Of a stretch of 64,000 bases of DNA, positions 1 to 8,441 are shown one piece after another (within the stretch, counting starts at the first letter, position 1; the number at the start of each line of letters is the position of its first letter). Position numbers and translations under genes: made by a program. The notes below the pieces were generated by a model. That model was not told the DNA's origin and ran no database searches. It worked only from the letters and a program-made list of their open reading frames with translations. This DNA is from Actinomycetota bacterium (GTDB lineage: Bacteria; Actinomycetota; Actinomycetes; Mycobacteriales; JACQDL01), in contig JACQDL010000041.1 of assembly GCA_016201065.1 (NCBI GenBank), forward strand, positions 116,880 through 180,879. The letters are read 5' to 3'.

Positions 1-905
1 ATGGCCAGCAGCCACAGGGCCAGTGGCATCAACACCTTGATCGGGTTGAAGTACATGACCATCCGCAGCACCTGGAGGATGTAGCGGTAGGCGTCGCGGG
101 CGAAGTGGAACTTCGACGTGCCCGACCGCTTGGCGTAGTCGATCGGGACGTAGTCGACCGTGTGCTGGTTGGACAGGAACGACATGGTGATGGTCGTCAC
201 GCAGGAGAACCCGGGTGGCAGCAGCCGCAGGTACGGCAGCGACACCTCGCGGCGGAACGCGCGCAGGCCGGAGTTGAGGTCCGGGATCTTGGTCGAAGCG
301 AGCCGCTCGGCGATCTTGCGGATCACCCACTTGGCCGGCACCCGCAGCAGCTTGTGGGTGCCCTGTTCGGAGGTCCTGGCCCCGACGACCTGGTCCACGT
401 CCGGGTTGTCCAGCAGGTACTGGACGAACTCCGGGATGCGCTCGTTGGGGTAGGTCATGTCGGCGTCGGTCCATACCACGATCTTCCCGCACGCCTCCGC
501 GGTGCCGATCCGCCGCGCCGTACCCGACCCGCCGTTGCGGCGGAACGCCATCAGCCGGATGTTCGGGTACGACGGCAGTGCGTCGGTGATCACCTTGAGC
601 GTGCCGTCGGTGGACTTGTCGTCGATCACCAGAAGCTCGTAGGAGAACCCGCTGGCGTCCATCGCCGTGCTGATCCGCTCGAGCTCGGTGAGCACATGGT
701 CCTGCTCGTTGTAGCAGGGCAGCACGATCGTGACATCGAGGCTGTTCGGCTCGGCCGGACCCAACCGGGACCGGATGCTCGCGTGCGGGTGGACGAAGGT
801 CGGCGGGTTCGTCGGGACGTGCTCCGACATCACGAGGGCGGTCTCTCCGTCGGTGGTCGAGGTGCTGGCGGTCTGGGCTGCGCCGGTCGATGCTGCGGCG
901 GTCAC
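1..905 (-). CDS. GT2 glycosyltransferase, polyprenol-phosphate sugar transferase type (3' end outside window)
   Basis: Predicted to move a sugar from a nucleotide donor to polyprenyl phosphate at the inner membrane face, feeding the polysaccharide locus that follows. About 301 residues are visible. A Thr/Ser-rich leader of about 55 residues precedes the GT2 core, which begins with IVLPCYNEQD; an acidic WTDADMTYP motif is the likely metal/nucleotide site. Near the window edge a hydrophobic stretch (FNPIKVLMPLALWLL) begins a membrane segment, as in GtrB/DPM1 relatives. I chose the GTG at 905 because AGGAG lies 9 bases upstream; ATG 830 is an alternative. The gene runs off the left edge. Family is well supported; sugar and lipid acceptor are not determined. 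Confidence 0.88.
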   Translation of the reverse strand, partial: MTAAASTGAAQTASTSTTDGETALVMSEHVPTNPPTFVHPHASIRSRLGPAEPNSLDVTIVLPCYNEQDHVLTELERISTAMDASGFSYELLVIDDKSTDGTLKVITDALPSYPNIRLMAFRRNGGSGTARRIGTAEACGKIVVWTDADMTYPNERIPEFVQYLLDNPDVDQVVGARTSEQGTHKLLRVPAKWVIRKIAERLASTKIPDLNSGLRAFRREVSLPYLRLLPPGFSCVTTITMSFLSNQHTVDYVPIDYAKRSGTSKFHFARDAYRYILQVLRMVMYFNPIKVLMPLALWLLA

Positions 906-1033
906 GGGCAATGGCTCCTGACACGGGGCTGCTAGAGTCCGCGGGCGGCAGAACGGCCCGCGAGGAGCAGAGAATACCCGGTCCCGCCTACCGACCCTGA
1001 CCCTCGGGCCATCCCGAACGAGGAGGGGATCGC

Positions 1034-1699
1034 GTGCGGCAGTTCCGCGAGTACCGGAAGCTGATGCGGTCGCTGCGCGGCGCACGCGAGACCTCGGCCC
1101 TGGCCTTCTACGTCGGCGTGCTCCGGCATCGGCTGCTGGCCCGGCGAGCCGTGTGGATCGGGTCACCGACCGTGCTCGACGGTGCGGAACGGATCGTGCT
1201 GACCAACGGCGGAGCGCTGCGGGTCGGGCTCGGCCCGTTCGGTCTGACCAGCACGCACGACCGGTCGGTGATCCGGGTCCGTCCCGGTGCCCGGTTCGAG
1301 GTGGCGGGCGTGGTCAGCCTGCAGCGCGGGGTGCGGGTGGTGGTGGACTCCGGCGAGCTGGTGATCGGGCACGGCAGCAACGTGAACGGTCTCACCAAGA
1401 TCCTTGTCGCCACCTCCGTCCGGATCGGCCGCGACTGCACCTTCTCCTGGGACGTCCAGGTCCTCGACAACGACTTCCACACCCTCACGGTGAACGGCCA
1501 GCCGAAGCCCGCCACCGCCCCGATCGTCATCGGCGATCGGGTCTGGGTCGGCACCCGGGCGGTCATCCTCAAGGGCGTGACGATCGGCGACGGCGCGGTG
1601 GTCGCGGCCGGCGCGGTGGTGACCCGCGACGTGCCACCGAACGCGATCGTCGCCGGAGTTCCGGCGGCTGTGGTCGGCCACGCCGACGCCTGGCGCTGA
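1034..1699 (+). CDS. Hexapeptide-repeat (left-handed beta-helix) acyltransferase
   Basis: Probable O- or N-acetyltransferase modifying a sugar of the surface polysaccharide. The 221-residue protein has an N-terminal helical part (to about 50) and then imperfect hexapeptide turns. The end is diagnostic of the family: [43 protein letters not shown], with NDFH near residue 155 as the likely catalytic loop. The GTG start is preceded by AGGAGGGG at 1021-1028. It is divergent from the GT2 gene on its left and convergent with the membrane glycosyltransferase on its right. The stop codon lies inside the first unit of a 17-bp tandem repeat. Acceptor unknown; serine acetyltransferase-like relatives are an alternative but genomic context favours polysaccharide decoration. 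Confidence 0.88.
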   Translation: MRQFREYRKLMRSLRGARETSALAFYVGVLRHRLLARRAVWIGSPTVLDGAERIVLTNGGALRVGLGPFGLTSTHDRSVIRVRPGARFEVAGVVSLQRGVRVVVDSGELVIGHGSNVNGLTKILVATSVRIGRDCTFSWDVQVLDNDFHTLTVNGQPKPATAPIVIGDRVWVGTRAVILKGVTIGDGAVVAAGAVVTRDVPPNAIVAGVPAAVVGHADAWR

Positions 1700-1775
1700 C
1701 CGGGCCCTGGCGCTGACCGGGCCCTGGCGCTGACCGGGCCCTGGCGCTGACCGGGCCCTGGCGCTGACCGGACTC
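1691..1775. repeat. 17-bp tandem repeat, about 5 copies, spanning a stop codon
   Basis: The unit tggcgctgaccgggccc is repeated at 1691, 1708, 1725, 1742 and (last copy degenerate) 1759. The first unit supplies the end of the acyltransferase (Trp-Arg-TGA). Each unit contains a TGA and a GGGCCC palindrome. It fills the gap between two convergent genes. Confidence 0.95.
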
Positions 1776-1785
1776 CAGCCAGGTG

Positions 1786-3900
1786 CTACCCGGACCGGGT
1801 GACCCGGTACACGGTGAAGTGGTACGGGAGCGTGATCTGGTGCGCCGGTCGATAGATGCTGCTCTCGTCCCACCGCGGCAGCATCCCGGCGAACTCCCGG
1901 ACCGGGGTCGCCCGGATGCCGGGAATCGCCGGCGGCTCCCCCTTCTCGTAGACCAGGAAGACCGGTTGGTCGGTGAAATGCGCGACGTAGGCGGACACGT
2001 ACCGCGGCACCGCGTCCTGCTTGCCGGGGAGCAGCACGCTGAGCTGGTCCTGGACCAACCACAGCGGCGAGGCGAGCAGGGACTGCGGCGCTGCGCAGCA
2101 GTACGACGCGGGCTCCCACAGGAACACGCCCCGCGCGTCACCGGCGAGCGCGGCGATGTCGCGGCTGACGAAGTAGCTCCCGCCCCACTCGTCGTGCTGC
2201 CGGACCGGCAGTGACTGGTGCAGGTAGACCACGGTGAGGAAGGCGGTCAACGCTCCGGCCGTCGCCCTGGCCGGCAGCCGGAACCGGCCGCGCAGCGCCC
2301 ACAGGCCGGCGAGGGCCAGCGCCATCAGCAGCACCATGCCCGGCACCACGGTCGAGACGTACCGGCGCCCCCACCACATCAGGTACGGCGAGTTCCGCGC
2401 GTGCCAGGCGTAGAGCGGGAGAAACGCGAGGGTCGTCCCGACCAGCAGCCAGGAGTCCGGGCGCCACCGGCGCAGCGCCACGAAGGCCACCCCGGCCAGC
2501 ACCAGCAACAGCCCCGGCCAGGTGAAGAACCACGACAGGCGGTACAGGGACTGCTCGTCGAAGCTGCGGATCTGGCGCTTCCCGTACATGATCAGGTCGA
2601 TACCGAACGCCGGCCGGACGAGCCCGAGCCCGAACAGCCCGACGCACACCGCGACCACCCCGCCGCCCAACCACCGTTGCCAGCGATCGGACCCGGTGAT
2701 CTCCCCCACCCGGCGGGCCAGCCGGCCGAGCAGGGGCCGGAGCACCACCGCACCGACCACGCAGACCCCGACCGCGGCAAGCACCGTCGGCAGTCCGGGC
2801 ACCTTGTTGAGCCGGGTGTAGAGCCCGGCCGGCCCATACGCCTGGTACGCCGCGTACGGCAGGACCGCGGCGAGCCCGCCGGCGAACCACCAGCCACGGG
2901 CGTCGAGCCGGCGCAGCACGTGCAGCGTCGCCAGACCACCGATCGCCAGCAACACGAGCAGCAACCCGTCCGCGCGGGCGAGCCACCCGACGCTGACCAT
3001 GATGCCGGCGACCAACGCCGGCCAGCGCCATCGTGTCTGCGCGCTGATGGCCAGCCCCAGCAGGGCAGCCAGGAACAGCAGCTGGGTGAGGATCTCGGCG
3101 GTGGGGTACTTGGCCTGCCAGACCTCCATCATGTGGAGGGACAGCAGCAGCCCGGCCGTGCCGGCCGCCACCACTCCACCGAGCCGGCGCGCCAGGGCGA
3201 CCGCGACGAGCACCGCGAGCACCCCGATCAGCGGATCGGTGTTGGCCATGCCGGCGAAGCCGTGCACCGAGAAGCTGACGGCGAGCAGCGCCGGCCACAG
3301 GTGGTAGAACTGCGGCGTCACCGCGCCGGCTGCCGGATCGCTCACCCAGACCCCGGCGAACAGTGCTCCCGGCGAGGTGTACTGCACCGGCAGATGCGCG
3401 GTGAGCAGCGGATCAGTGATCGTCACCGCTCCGTGCCGGGAGATCATGGCGCCGGTCATCATGTATCCGCCCGGGTCACGGTCCCCGGCCGCGTAGTGGA
3501 ACCCCGGCAGGAACATCCACAACGCCAGCAGGCCGGCGGCGCCGAGGAGCAGCAGGCCGGGCAGGTCCCACACGATCCGGGGACGTGGCCCGGTCAGCCG
3601 GGCCAGACCGGCCAGCACGGCGAGCAGCCCGAGCGCACCGAGGCCGGCCGTGACCAAGGTGAAGCGGGAGAGGTGTGCCATCGCCAGGCCGGAGACGGCG
3701 AGCGCGGCCACCCCGCTGGCGGCGAGGAGTACCCCGAGCTCACCCGCCGTCACGGTCTCCGGGTCGACCGGCCGGAACCAGCGGCCGGCCGGAACCAGCG
3801 CCCCCTCGGCCCCCTCGGCACCCTCGGCACTGCTCGGGAGGATCTCCCGCCCGGGGTACGGTTGGCTGACACGGTCGGGGGCGGCCGGTGATCCATCCAT
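1786..3900 (-). CDS. Polytopic membrane glycosyltransferase-like protein, 704 aa
   Basis: Large inner-membrane protein resembling GT-C or dolichol-mannose dependent transferases of actinobacteria. A charged N-terminal tail of about 45 residues with AEGAEGAEG repeats is followed by roughly a dozen hydrophobic segments from about residue 55 to 570. A soluble C-terminal domain of about 130 residues follows and ends TLPYHFTVYRVTRSG. The loop after the early segments contains GDRDPGGYMMTG, acidic as expected for a GT-C catalytic loop. Location beside a Wzm/Wzt exporter suggests lipid-linked sugar transfer outside the cytoplasm. No SD is obvious before ATG 3900. Function is inferred from topology and context; no precise family is recognised. 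Confidence 0.72.
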   Translation of the reverse strand: MDGSPAAPDRVSQPYPGREILPSSAEGAEGAEGALVPAGRWFRPVDPETVTAGELGVLLAASGVAALAVSGLAMAHLSRFTLVTAGLGALGLLAVLAGLARLTGPRPRIVWDLPGLLLLGAAGLLALWMFLPGFHYAAGDRDPGGYMMTGAMISRHGAVTITDPLLTAHLPVQYTSPGALFAGVWVSDPAAGAVTPQFYHLWPALLAVSFSVHGFAGMANTDPLIGVLAVLVAVALARRLGGVVAAGTAGLLLSLHMMEVWQAKYPTAEILTQLLFLAALLGLAISAQTRWRWPALVAGIMVSVGWLARADGLLLVLLAIGGLATLHVLRRLDARGWWFAGGLAAVLPYAAYQAYGPAGLYTRLNKVPGLPTVLAAVGVCVVGAVVLRPLLGRLARRVGEITGSDRWQRWLGGGVVAVCVGLFGLGLVRPAFGIDLIMYGKRQIRSFDEQSLYRLSWFFTWPGLLLVLAGVAFVALRRWRPDSWLLVGTTLAFLPLYAWHARNSPYLMWWGRRYVSTVVPGMVLLMALALAGLWALRGRFRLPARATAGALTAFLTVVYLHQSLPVRQHDEWGGSYFVSRDIAALAGDARGVFLWEPASYCCAAPQSLLASPLWLVQDQLSVLLPGKQDAVPRYVSAYVAHFTDQPVFLVYEKGEPPAIPGIRATPVREFAGMLPRWDESSIYRPAHQITLPYHFTVYRVTRSG
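3768..3829. repeat. Two small tandem repeats inside the N-terminus of the membrane protein
   Basis: A 16-bp unit (ccggccggaaccagcg) occurs at 3768 and 3785. It is followed by a 9-bp unit, ccctcggc plus c or a, in three copies at 3803-3829. The 9-bp copies encode the Ala-Glu-Gly repeats of the cytoplasmic tail on the minus strand. Confidence 0.85.
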
Positions 3901-4119
3901 GCCCGAGCACGCTACAGCGATCCGGGCCGCTTCGGGCCCCTGGGTATCCTGACCCGACCGGCCAGTGTCAAAGCAGGGCTTGGCCGACTATCGTGGGCGA
4001 CCGACCATCCGGGACCGGCCCGGCGTGGCCCGCGCGGCGCCGCGCACCGAGCCGGTCGACGCACCTCACCGGTGAGCACCCCTCACCGGTGGACCGGGGC
4101 GCAGGAGGACAGGACGACG

Positions 4120-4983
4120 GTGGCGCTGACCGAGATCGCGGAGGACCGTGCGCGGACCCAGACCCGGGTCCGCTGGGAGTTGTTGCGCAACCTCATCCGC
4201 AAGGACCTCAAGGTCAAGTATCAGGGCAGTGCGCTCGGCTTCCTGTGGTCGCTGGCGAACCCGTTGCTGCTGCTGGTCGTCTACACCTTCGTCTTCCAGC
4301 TGGTGCTCCGCTCCGGCATCCCGGCGTTCGGCTTCTATCTCCTCTCCGGCCTGCTGGTCTGGAACGCCTTCGCGGGAGCGGTCGGCGCGGCCACCGGCGC
4401 GGTGGTCGGCAACGCCGGGTTGGTGAAGAAGGTTCGGTTCCCGCTGGTGGTGCTCCCACTCACCCCGGTCGGGTTCACCGCGGTGCACTTCCTCCTGCAG
4501 CTGCTGGTGCTGGTCGTGGTGATGCTGGCCACCGGCTACACCCACCTGCTGTCGCCGCACCTGCTGCTGGCCGTGCCGGCGCTGGGCGTGGCCATGCTGT
4601 TCACGGTGGCGCTGTGCTTCCTGGTGTCCGCGCTGAACGTGCGCTACCGGGACACCCAGCACATCGTCGAGATCGCGCTGATGGCCGGCTTCTGGATCAA
4701 CCCGATCGTCTACTCGGTGGCGCTGGTCCGCGAGCACCTGCACGGCGGCTGGCTGTACGACCTGTACTACCTCAACCCGATGGCCGGCGTCGTGACGGCC
4801 ATGCAGAGCGCGCTGTACGGGCAGAACCCGACCCTGCCGGGCGGCCAGGGTGCGCTCGCCGACCCCGGCTACCTCTTCTACCTGGAGCGGCTGGGAATCG
4901 GTGGCCTGATCTCCGGGGCCCTGCTGCTGCTCGGGATGCGGGTCTACGCCAGGCTGTCCGCAGATTTCGCCGAGGAGCTGTGA
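4120..4983 (+). CDS. wzm: ABC-2 type polysaccharide export permease (Wzm/TagG family)
   Basis: Membrane half of an exporter that moves an undecaprenyl-linked polysaccharide across the cytoplasmic membrane. The 287-residue protein has the family's N-terminal amphipathic segment (LIRKDLKVKYQGSALGFLWSL) followed by six hydrophobic segments. Conserved SALNVRYRDTQHIVEI lies before the last helices, and the NPMAGVV loop is also typical. AGGAGG at 4103-4108 supports GTG 4120 over an upstream GTG at 4072 that lacks an SD. The ATPase gene begins 2 bases after the stop, so the two are co-translated. Substrate is not deducible, but the attached methyltransferase and glycosyltransferases indicate a glycan rather than teichoic acid. 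Confidence 0.93.
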   Translation: MALTEIAEDRARTQTRVRWELLRNLIRKDLKVKYQGSALGFLWSLANPLLLLVVYTFVFQLVLRSGIPAFGFYLLSGLLVWNAFAGAVGAATGAVVGNAGLVKKVRFPLVVLPLTPVGFTAVHFLLQLLVLVVVMLATGYTHLLSPHLLLAVPALGVAMLFTVALCFLVSALNVRYRDTQHIVEIALMAGFWINPIVYSVALVREHLHGGWLYDLYYLNPMAGVVTAMQSALYGQNPTLPGGQGALADPGYLFYLERLGIGGLISGALLLLGMRVYARLSADFAEEL

Positions 4984-4985
4984 GC

Positions 4986-6170
4986 GTGGACCGCTCGATC
5001 GCGATCCGGGCCGACGGGGTGAGCAAGCGGTTCGCCGTGCACACCCGGAAGGCGACCAGCCTCAAGGAGCGGCTCGTGGCTCGGCGGCACGCCGACGAGC
5101 GCCCGTTCTACGCGCTGACCGACGTCACGCTGGCGATCGAGGCCGGCCACACCGTCGGCCTCATCGGCGCCAACGGATCGGGCAAGTCGACGCTGCTGAA
5201 GGTGCTCGCCGGGATCCTGCGCCCGACCACCGGGACGGTCGATGCGCGCGGTCGGATCGCCTCGCTGCTGGAGCTGGGCGCCGGCTTCAACGGAGAGCTG
5301 TCCGGGCGGGAGAACGTCTACCTCAACGCGTCGCTGCTCGGGCTGACCCGCCGGGAGACCGACCGGTTGTTCGACTCGATCGTGGACTTCGCCGAGCTCG
5401 GCGAGTCGATCGACAATCCGGTCAAGCACTACAGTTCCGGGATGTACGTCCGCCTCGGCTTCGCGGTCGCGGTGCACGTCGACCCCGACATCCTGCTGGT
5501 CGACGAGGTGCTCGCGGTCGGTGACGAGGCGTTCGCCCGCAAGTGTCTGGGGCAGATCTCCCAGTTCCAGACGGAGGGTCGGACGATCCTGTTCGTCAGC
5601 CACGCCCTCGATCTGGTGGAGACCATCTGTGACCGCGGCGTGGTCCTCGACCACGGCTCGGTGATCTACGACGGCGACCCGGCGTACGCCACCGGGACCC
5701 TGCGCGGGCTGCTCGGGACGGATCGCAACCCGGCTGATGACGCCGGCACGCCGGGCCTGACGATCGGCGGGATCACCGTCGCGGGCGAGGCCGGGGAGCC
5801 TGCGCGGGACGAGTTCGTCGGCGGCGACCCGATGGCGGTCCGGATCGTGCTGGACGTACGGGAGGACGTCGTAGGGTCGTGCCACGAGCTGGCGGCCGTG
5901 GTGATGGGCGCCGGCGGCCTCCCGGTCTGGGTCATGCGCGTCACGCCTGATGGCGGGCTGCCCCGGCTGCCGGGTCGTTGGACGGTGGACTTCGTGACCG
6001 AATGCCCCCCGGTGCACGGCGGGTTCCGGATCGCGGTCCGGGTGGCGGACGCCGCCGGCACGACGATCGGCGCCGCGCAGGGTGGGCAGACCTTCTGGGT
6101 GCGCACCGGGAAGCAGGGTGGCCTCGTCGATGTGCCGTTCCAGGTCAAGGCCGAGGGGGTCGAGTGGTGA
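4986..6170 (+). CDS. wzt: Polysaccharide ABC exporter ATPase with C-terminal carbohydrate-binding domain (Wzt family)
   Basis: Energises the adjacent permease. The ATPase domain (about residues 1-245) shows Walker A GANGSGKST, signature YSSGM, Walker B ILLVDEVLAVGD and the switch histidine in LFVSHALD. The remaining 150 or so residues form a beta-rich extension like the Wzt C-terminal domain. In known systems that domain recognises a capped, often methylated, end of the finished glycan; the next gene encodes a methyltransferase, which fits. GTG 4986 has GAGGAG 8 bases upstream; an in-frame GTG at 4980 overlaps the permease stop. The 394-residue length is typical of Wzt proteins carrying this extension. 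Confidence 0.93.
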   Translation: MDRSIAIRADGVSKRFAVHTRKATSLKERLVARRHADERPFYALTDVTLAIEAGHTVGLIGANGSGKSTLLKVLAGILRPTTGTVDARGRIASLLELGAGFNGELSGRENVYLNASLLGLTRRETDRLFDSIVDFAELGESIDNPVKHYSSGMYVRLGFAVAVHVDPDILLVDEVLAVGDEAFARKCLGQISQFQTEGRTILFVSHALDLVETICDRGVVLDHGSVIYDGDPAYATGTLRGLLGTDRNPADDAGTPGLTIGGITVAGEAGEPARDEFVGGDPMAVRIVLDVREDVVGSCHELAAVVMGAGGLPVWVMRVTPDGGLPRLPGRWTVDFVTECPPVHGGFRIAVRVADAAGTTIGAAQGGQTFWVRTGKQGGLVDVPFQVKAEGVEW

Positions 6171-7057
6171 GCATCGGTCGGCCGGACCCGCCGCAGCTCC
6201 CGGCGGAGGCCAGGGCGCGGGTCGAGAGCGACTACTACACATTCATGAACTTCGACAGCACCGCGAACAAGGACGGTCGCCGGCACTACCTGCCGTTCTT
6301 CGACCAGGGCCCGGTGCTGGAGCTGGCCTGCGGCCGTGGCGAGTTCCTCGAACTGCTCCGCGAGGTGGGGATCGAGGCCCGCGGCGTCGACAACGACCGC
6401 GGCATGGTCGAGCACGGCAGCGAGCGGGGCTTGCGGATCGATCTCGGTGACGCCACGGTCCACCTCCAGACCCTCGGGTCCGGCAGCCTGGGTGGCGTGT
6501 TCTGCGCCCACTTCCTGGAACATCTGCCGGCCGAGGCCGTCGAGGGGGTGTTCCAGCAGGCCGCGCGGGTGCTGCGGCCGGGTGGCACCTTCGTCGCCGC
6601 CGTCCCCAACGCGGCGAGCCTGTCCGTCCTCGGCTACGACTTCTGGCGAGATCCCACCCATGTCCGGTTCTACGACCCGATGCTGCTTGCCTTCTTCGCC
6701 CACCGCGCCGGGCTGGAGGTGGTCGAGTCCGGCGGCAACCCCAACAATGATCCCGGACCGCCACCGGAGCTGGTGCCGCTGGACATGACGGCCGGTCCGG
6801 CAGTCGGCGAGGCCATCCGGCTGCTCGTCCGGCTGGCGACCTCGATCTACCCGAACCGGCGCGTGCCGCTGGCCGGCCGGCGGCGGGCGGTGTGGCTGCG
6901 GCTGGGCGAGCTCGTGTCGCAGCTCGACCGCACGGTCCAGGAGTTGCAGCATCAGGTGTATTCGCTGCACGAGTCCCAGCGACGGCTGCTGACGCAGCTC
7001 TACCCACCGAATGAGGTGTACCTCGTTGCCCGTGCCCCACGGCGCGCCGATGGCTAG
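6167..7057 (+). CDS. SAM-dependent methyltransferase, likely glycan chain modifier
   Basis: Class I methyltransferase of about 296 residues. Motif I is VLELACGRGEFLELL, an acidic residue in GVDNDRGMVEHG binds the SAM ribose, and ARVLRPGGTFVAAVPN is the post-core strand. A C-terminal helical tail (residues about 230-290, with QLDRTVQELQHQVYSLHESQ) has coiled-coil character. It resembles WbdD-type terminating methyltransferases, where a coiled coil measures chain length, although no kinase domain is present. The GTG start overlaps the ATPase stop as GTGA, and the end overlaps the next glycosyltransferase by 8 bases. Methylation of the chain end recognised by the Wzt C-terminal domain is an inference from this order. 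Confidence 0.85.
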   Translation: MSIGRPDPPQLPAEARARVESDYYTFMNFDSTANKDGRRHYLPFFDQGPVLELACGRGEFLELLREVGIEARGVDNDRGMVEHGSERGLRIDLGDATVHLQTLGSGSLGGVFCAHFLEHLPAEAVEGVFQQAARVLRPGGTFVAAVPNAASLSVLGYDFWRDPTHVRFYDPMLLAFFAHRAGLEVVESGGNPNNDPGPPPELVPLDMTAGPAVGEAIRLLVRLATSIYPNRRVPLAGRRRAVWLRLGELVSQLDRTVQELQHQVYSLHESQRRLLTQLYPPNEVYLVARAPRRADG

Positions 7058-8441
7058 CCCCGACGATGGTGCCACCGGCCGGCCGGCGGCACGCACCACG
7101 GTGGTGATCGTCAACTACAACGGAGCGCACCTGCTGCCGCCATGCCTGGACGGGCTGGCCCGGCAGGACCTGCCGGAGGGCGCGTTCCGGACGGTGGTCG
7201 TGGACAACGCGTCGGTCGACGGTTCGCGGGAGCTGCTGGCCCGGGACTACCCGTGGGTGGAGGTCATCGCCAGCCGCACCAACACCGGCTTCGCCGGCGG
7301 CAACAACCTGGCGCTGCGCCGGTTGGACACGCCGTACGCCGTGCTCCTGAACAACGACGCGGTGCCGGAACCTGGCTGGCTGCGCACCGTGCTCGCCCCG
7401 CTGGAGCGGGAACCAGCGCTCGGTGCGGTTACTGGCAAGGTGGTGTTCGCCCCCCGCTTCCTGCGGTTGACCTGGCAGACCCCGGGTTTCTCGCCCGGCC
7501 CACACGACCCGCGCGACCTCGGTGCCCGGGTCTACCGGGTCGAGGTCGGTGACCGGGACGTCACCGACAAGGTGCTGTGGGAGCGGCTGACGTTCGGCCC
7601 GGAAGGCACCGGCGAGGGCCGTTTCAGGTGGACCAAACCGGGCGGTGAGCTGCTGGTACCGGTCCAGGACACGCCGGGCGATCTCGCCGAGGACATCAAG
7701 ATCACTTTCCGGGTCGCTGCCGAGACCGTGAAACCGCTCCGAATCGCCGGACCGAATGGCACCGAGGTCCAGGACGAGCTCGGCACCGAACGGACCGACC
7801 TGGTGCTCGCCGTACCCGCCGGAACGGCGCTCGTCGACGTGATCAACAACGTCGGCGGGATCGTCCTCACCGGCGGCTACGGTGCGGACCGCGGCTTCCA
7901 GGAGGTCGACACCGGCCAGTACGACACGCCGTGTGAGGTGTTCACCGGGTGCGGGAACGGGATGGCGATCCGGGCCACGGCCGGCCGCGAGGTCGGCTGG
8001 TTCGACGACGACTTCTTCATGTACTACGAGGACACCGACCTGTCCTGGCGGCTGCGCTCCCGGGGCTGGGGCATCCGGTACGAGCCATCCGCCGTGCTGC
8101 GACACGTGCACTCCGCCTCCAGCGTGGAGTGGTCACCCCGCTGGGTCTTCCACGTCGACCGCAACCGGCTGCTGATGTTGACCAAGGACGCCAGCGCCCG
8201 GCTCGCCACGTCAGCGGTGCTGCGCTACCCGCTCACCGCAACGTCGATCTTCGTCCGGGCGCTGCGGGAGGGACTCGCGACCCGACGTCGCCCCGCACTG
8301 CGCCCGCACCTCCTGCGGGTCCGGGTCATGGCGTCCTACCTCAGCCTGTTGGCACCCATGCTGGTACGGCGCCGCCGGATCGCCCGGCGCGCCACGGTGG
8401 CCCGCGACGAGCTGGAGCGCTGGCTGGCCGACCGCCGATGA
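7050..8441 (+). CDS. GT2 glycosyltransferase with a large internal beta-rich insertion
   Basis: Rhamnosyltransferase-like GT2 enzyme of 463 residues. The core begins TVVIVNYNGA (residues 17-26); VLLNNDA at about 98-104 is the metal-binding acidic motif, and FFMYYEDTDLSWRL near 322-335 is the typical acceptor-side motif. Between these, residues about 135-282 form an insertion rich in beta-strand and polar residues (EVGDRDVTDKVLWERLTFGPEGTG at its start) that normal family members of about 300 residues lack. ATG 7050 overlaps the methyltransferase gene. The insertion could be a carbohydrate-binding or acceptor-selecting module. GT2 identity is firm; the insert is undefined. Confidence 0.88.
   Translation: MASPDDGATGRPAARTTVVIVNYNGAHLLPPCLDGLARQDLPEGAFRTVVVDNASVDGSRELLARDYPWVEVIASRTNTGFAGGNNLALRRLDTPYAVLLNNDAVPEPGWLRTVLAPLEREPALGAVTGKVVFAPRFLRLTWQTPGFSPGPHDPRDLGARVYRVEVGDRDVTDKVLWERLTFGPEGTGEGRFRWTKPGGELLVPVQDTPGDLAEDIKITFRVAAETVKPLRIAGPNGTEVQDELGTERTDLVLAVPAGTALVDVINNVGGIVLTGGYGADRGFQEVDTGQYDTPCEVFTGCGNGMAIRATAGREVGWFDDDFFMYYEDTDLSWRLRSRGWGIRYEPSAVLRHVHSASSVEWSPRWVFHVDRNRLLMLTKDASARLATSAVLRYPLTATSIFVRALREGLATRRRPALRPHLLRVRVMASYLSLLAPMLVRRRRIARRATVARDELERWLADRR

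Noticed and set aside
2218..3891. 557-residue open frame antisense to the membrane glycosyltransferase
   Set aside because: High GC leaves long open frames opposite real genes. Its translation is Arg/Gly/Pro/Gln-rich with no domain, while the minus strand has clear membrane segments.
3888..4985. Long N-terminal extension in frame with the Wzt ATPase
   Set aside because: It reads through the permease gene in another frame and is low-complexity. The ATPase has its own SD and a normal N-terminus at 4986.
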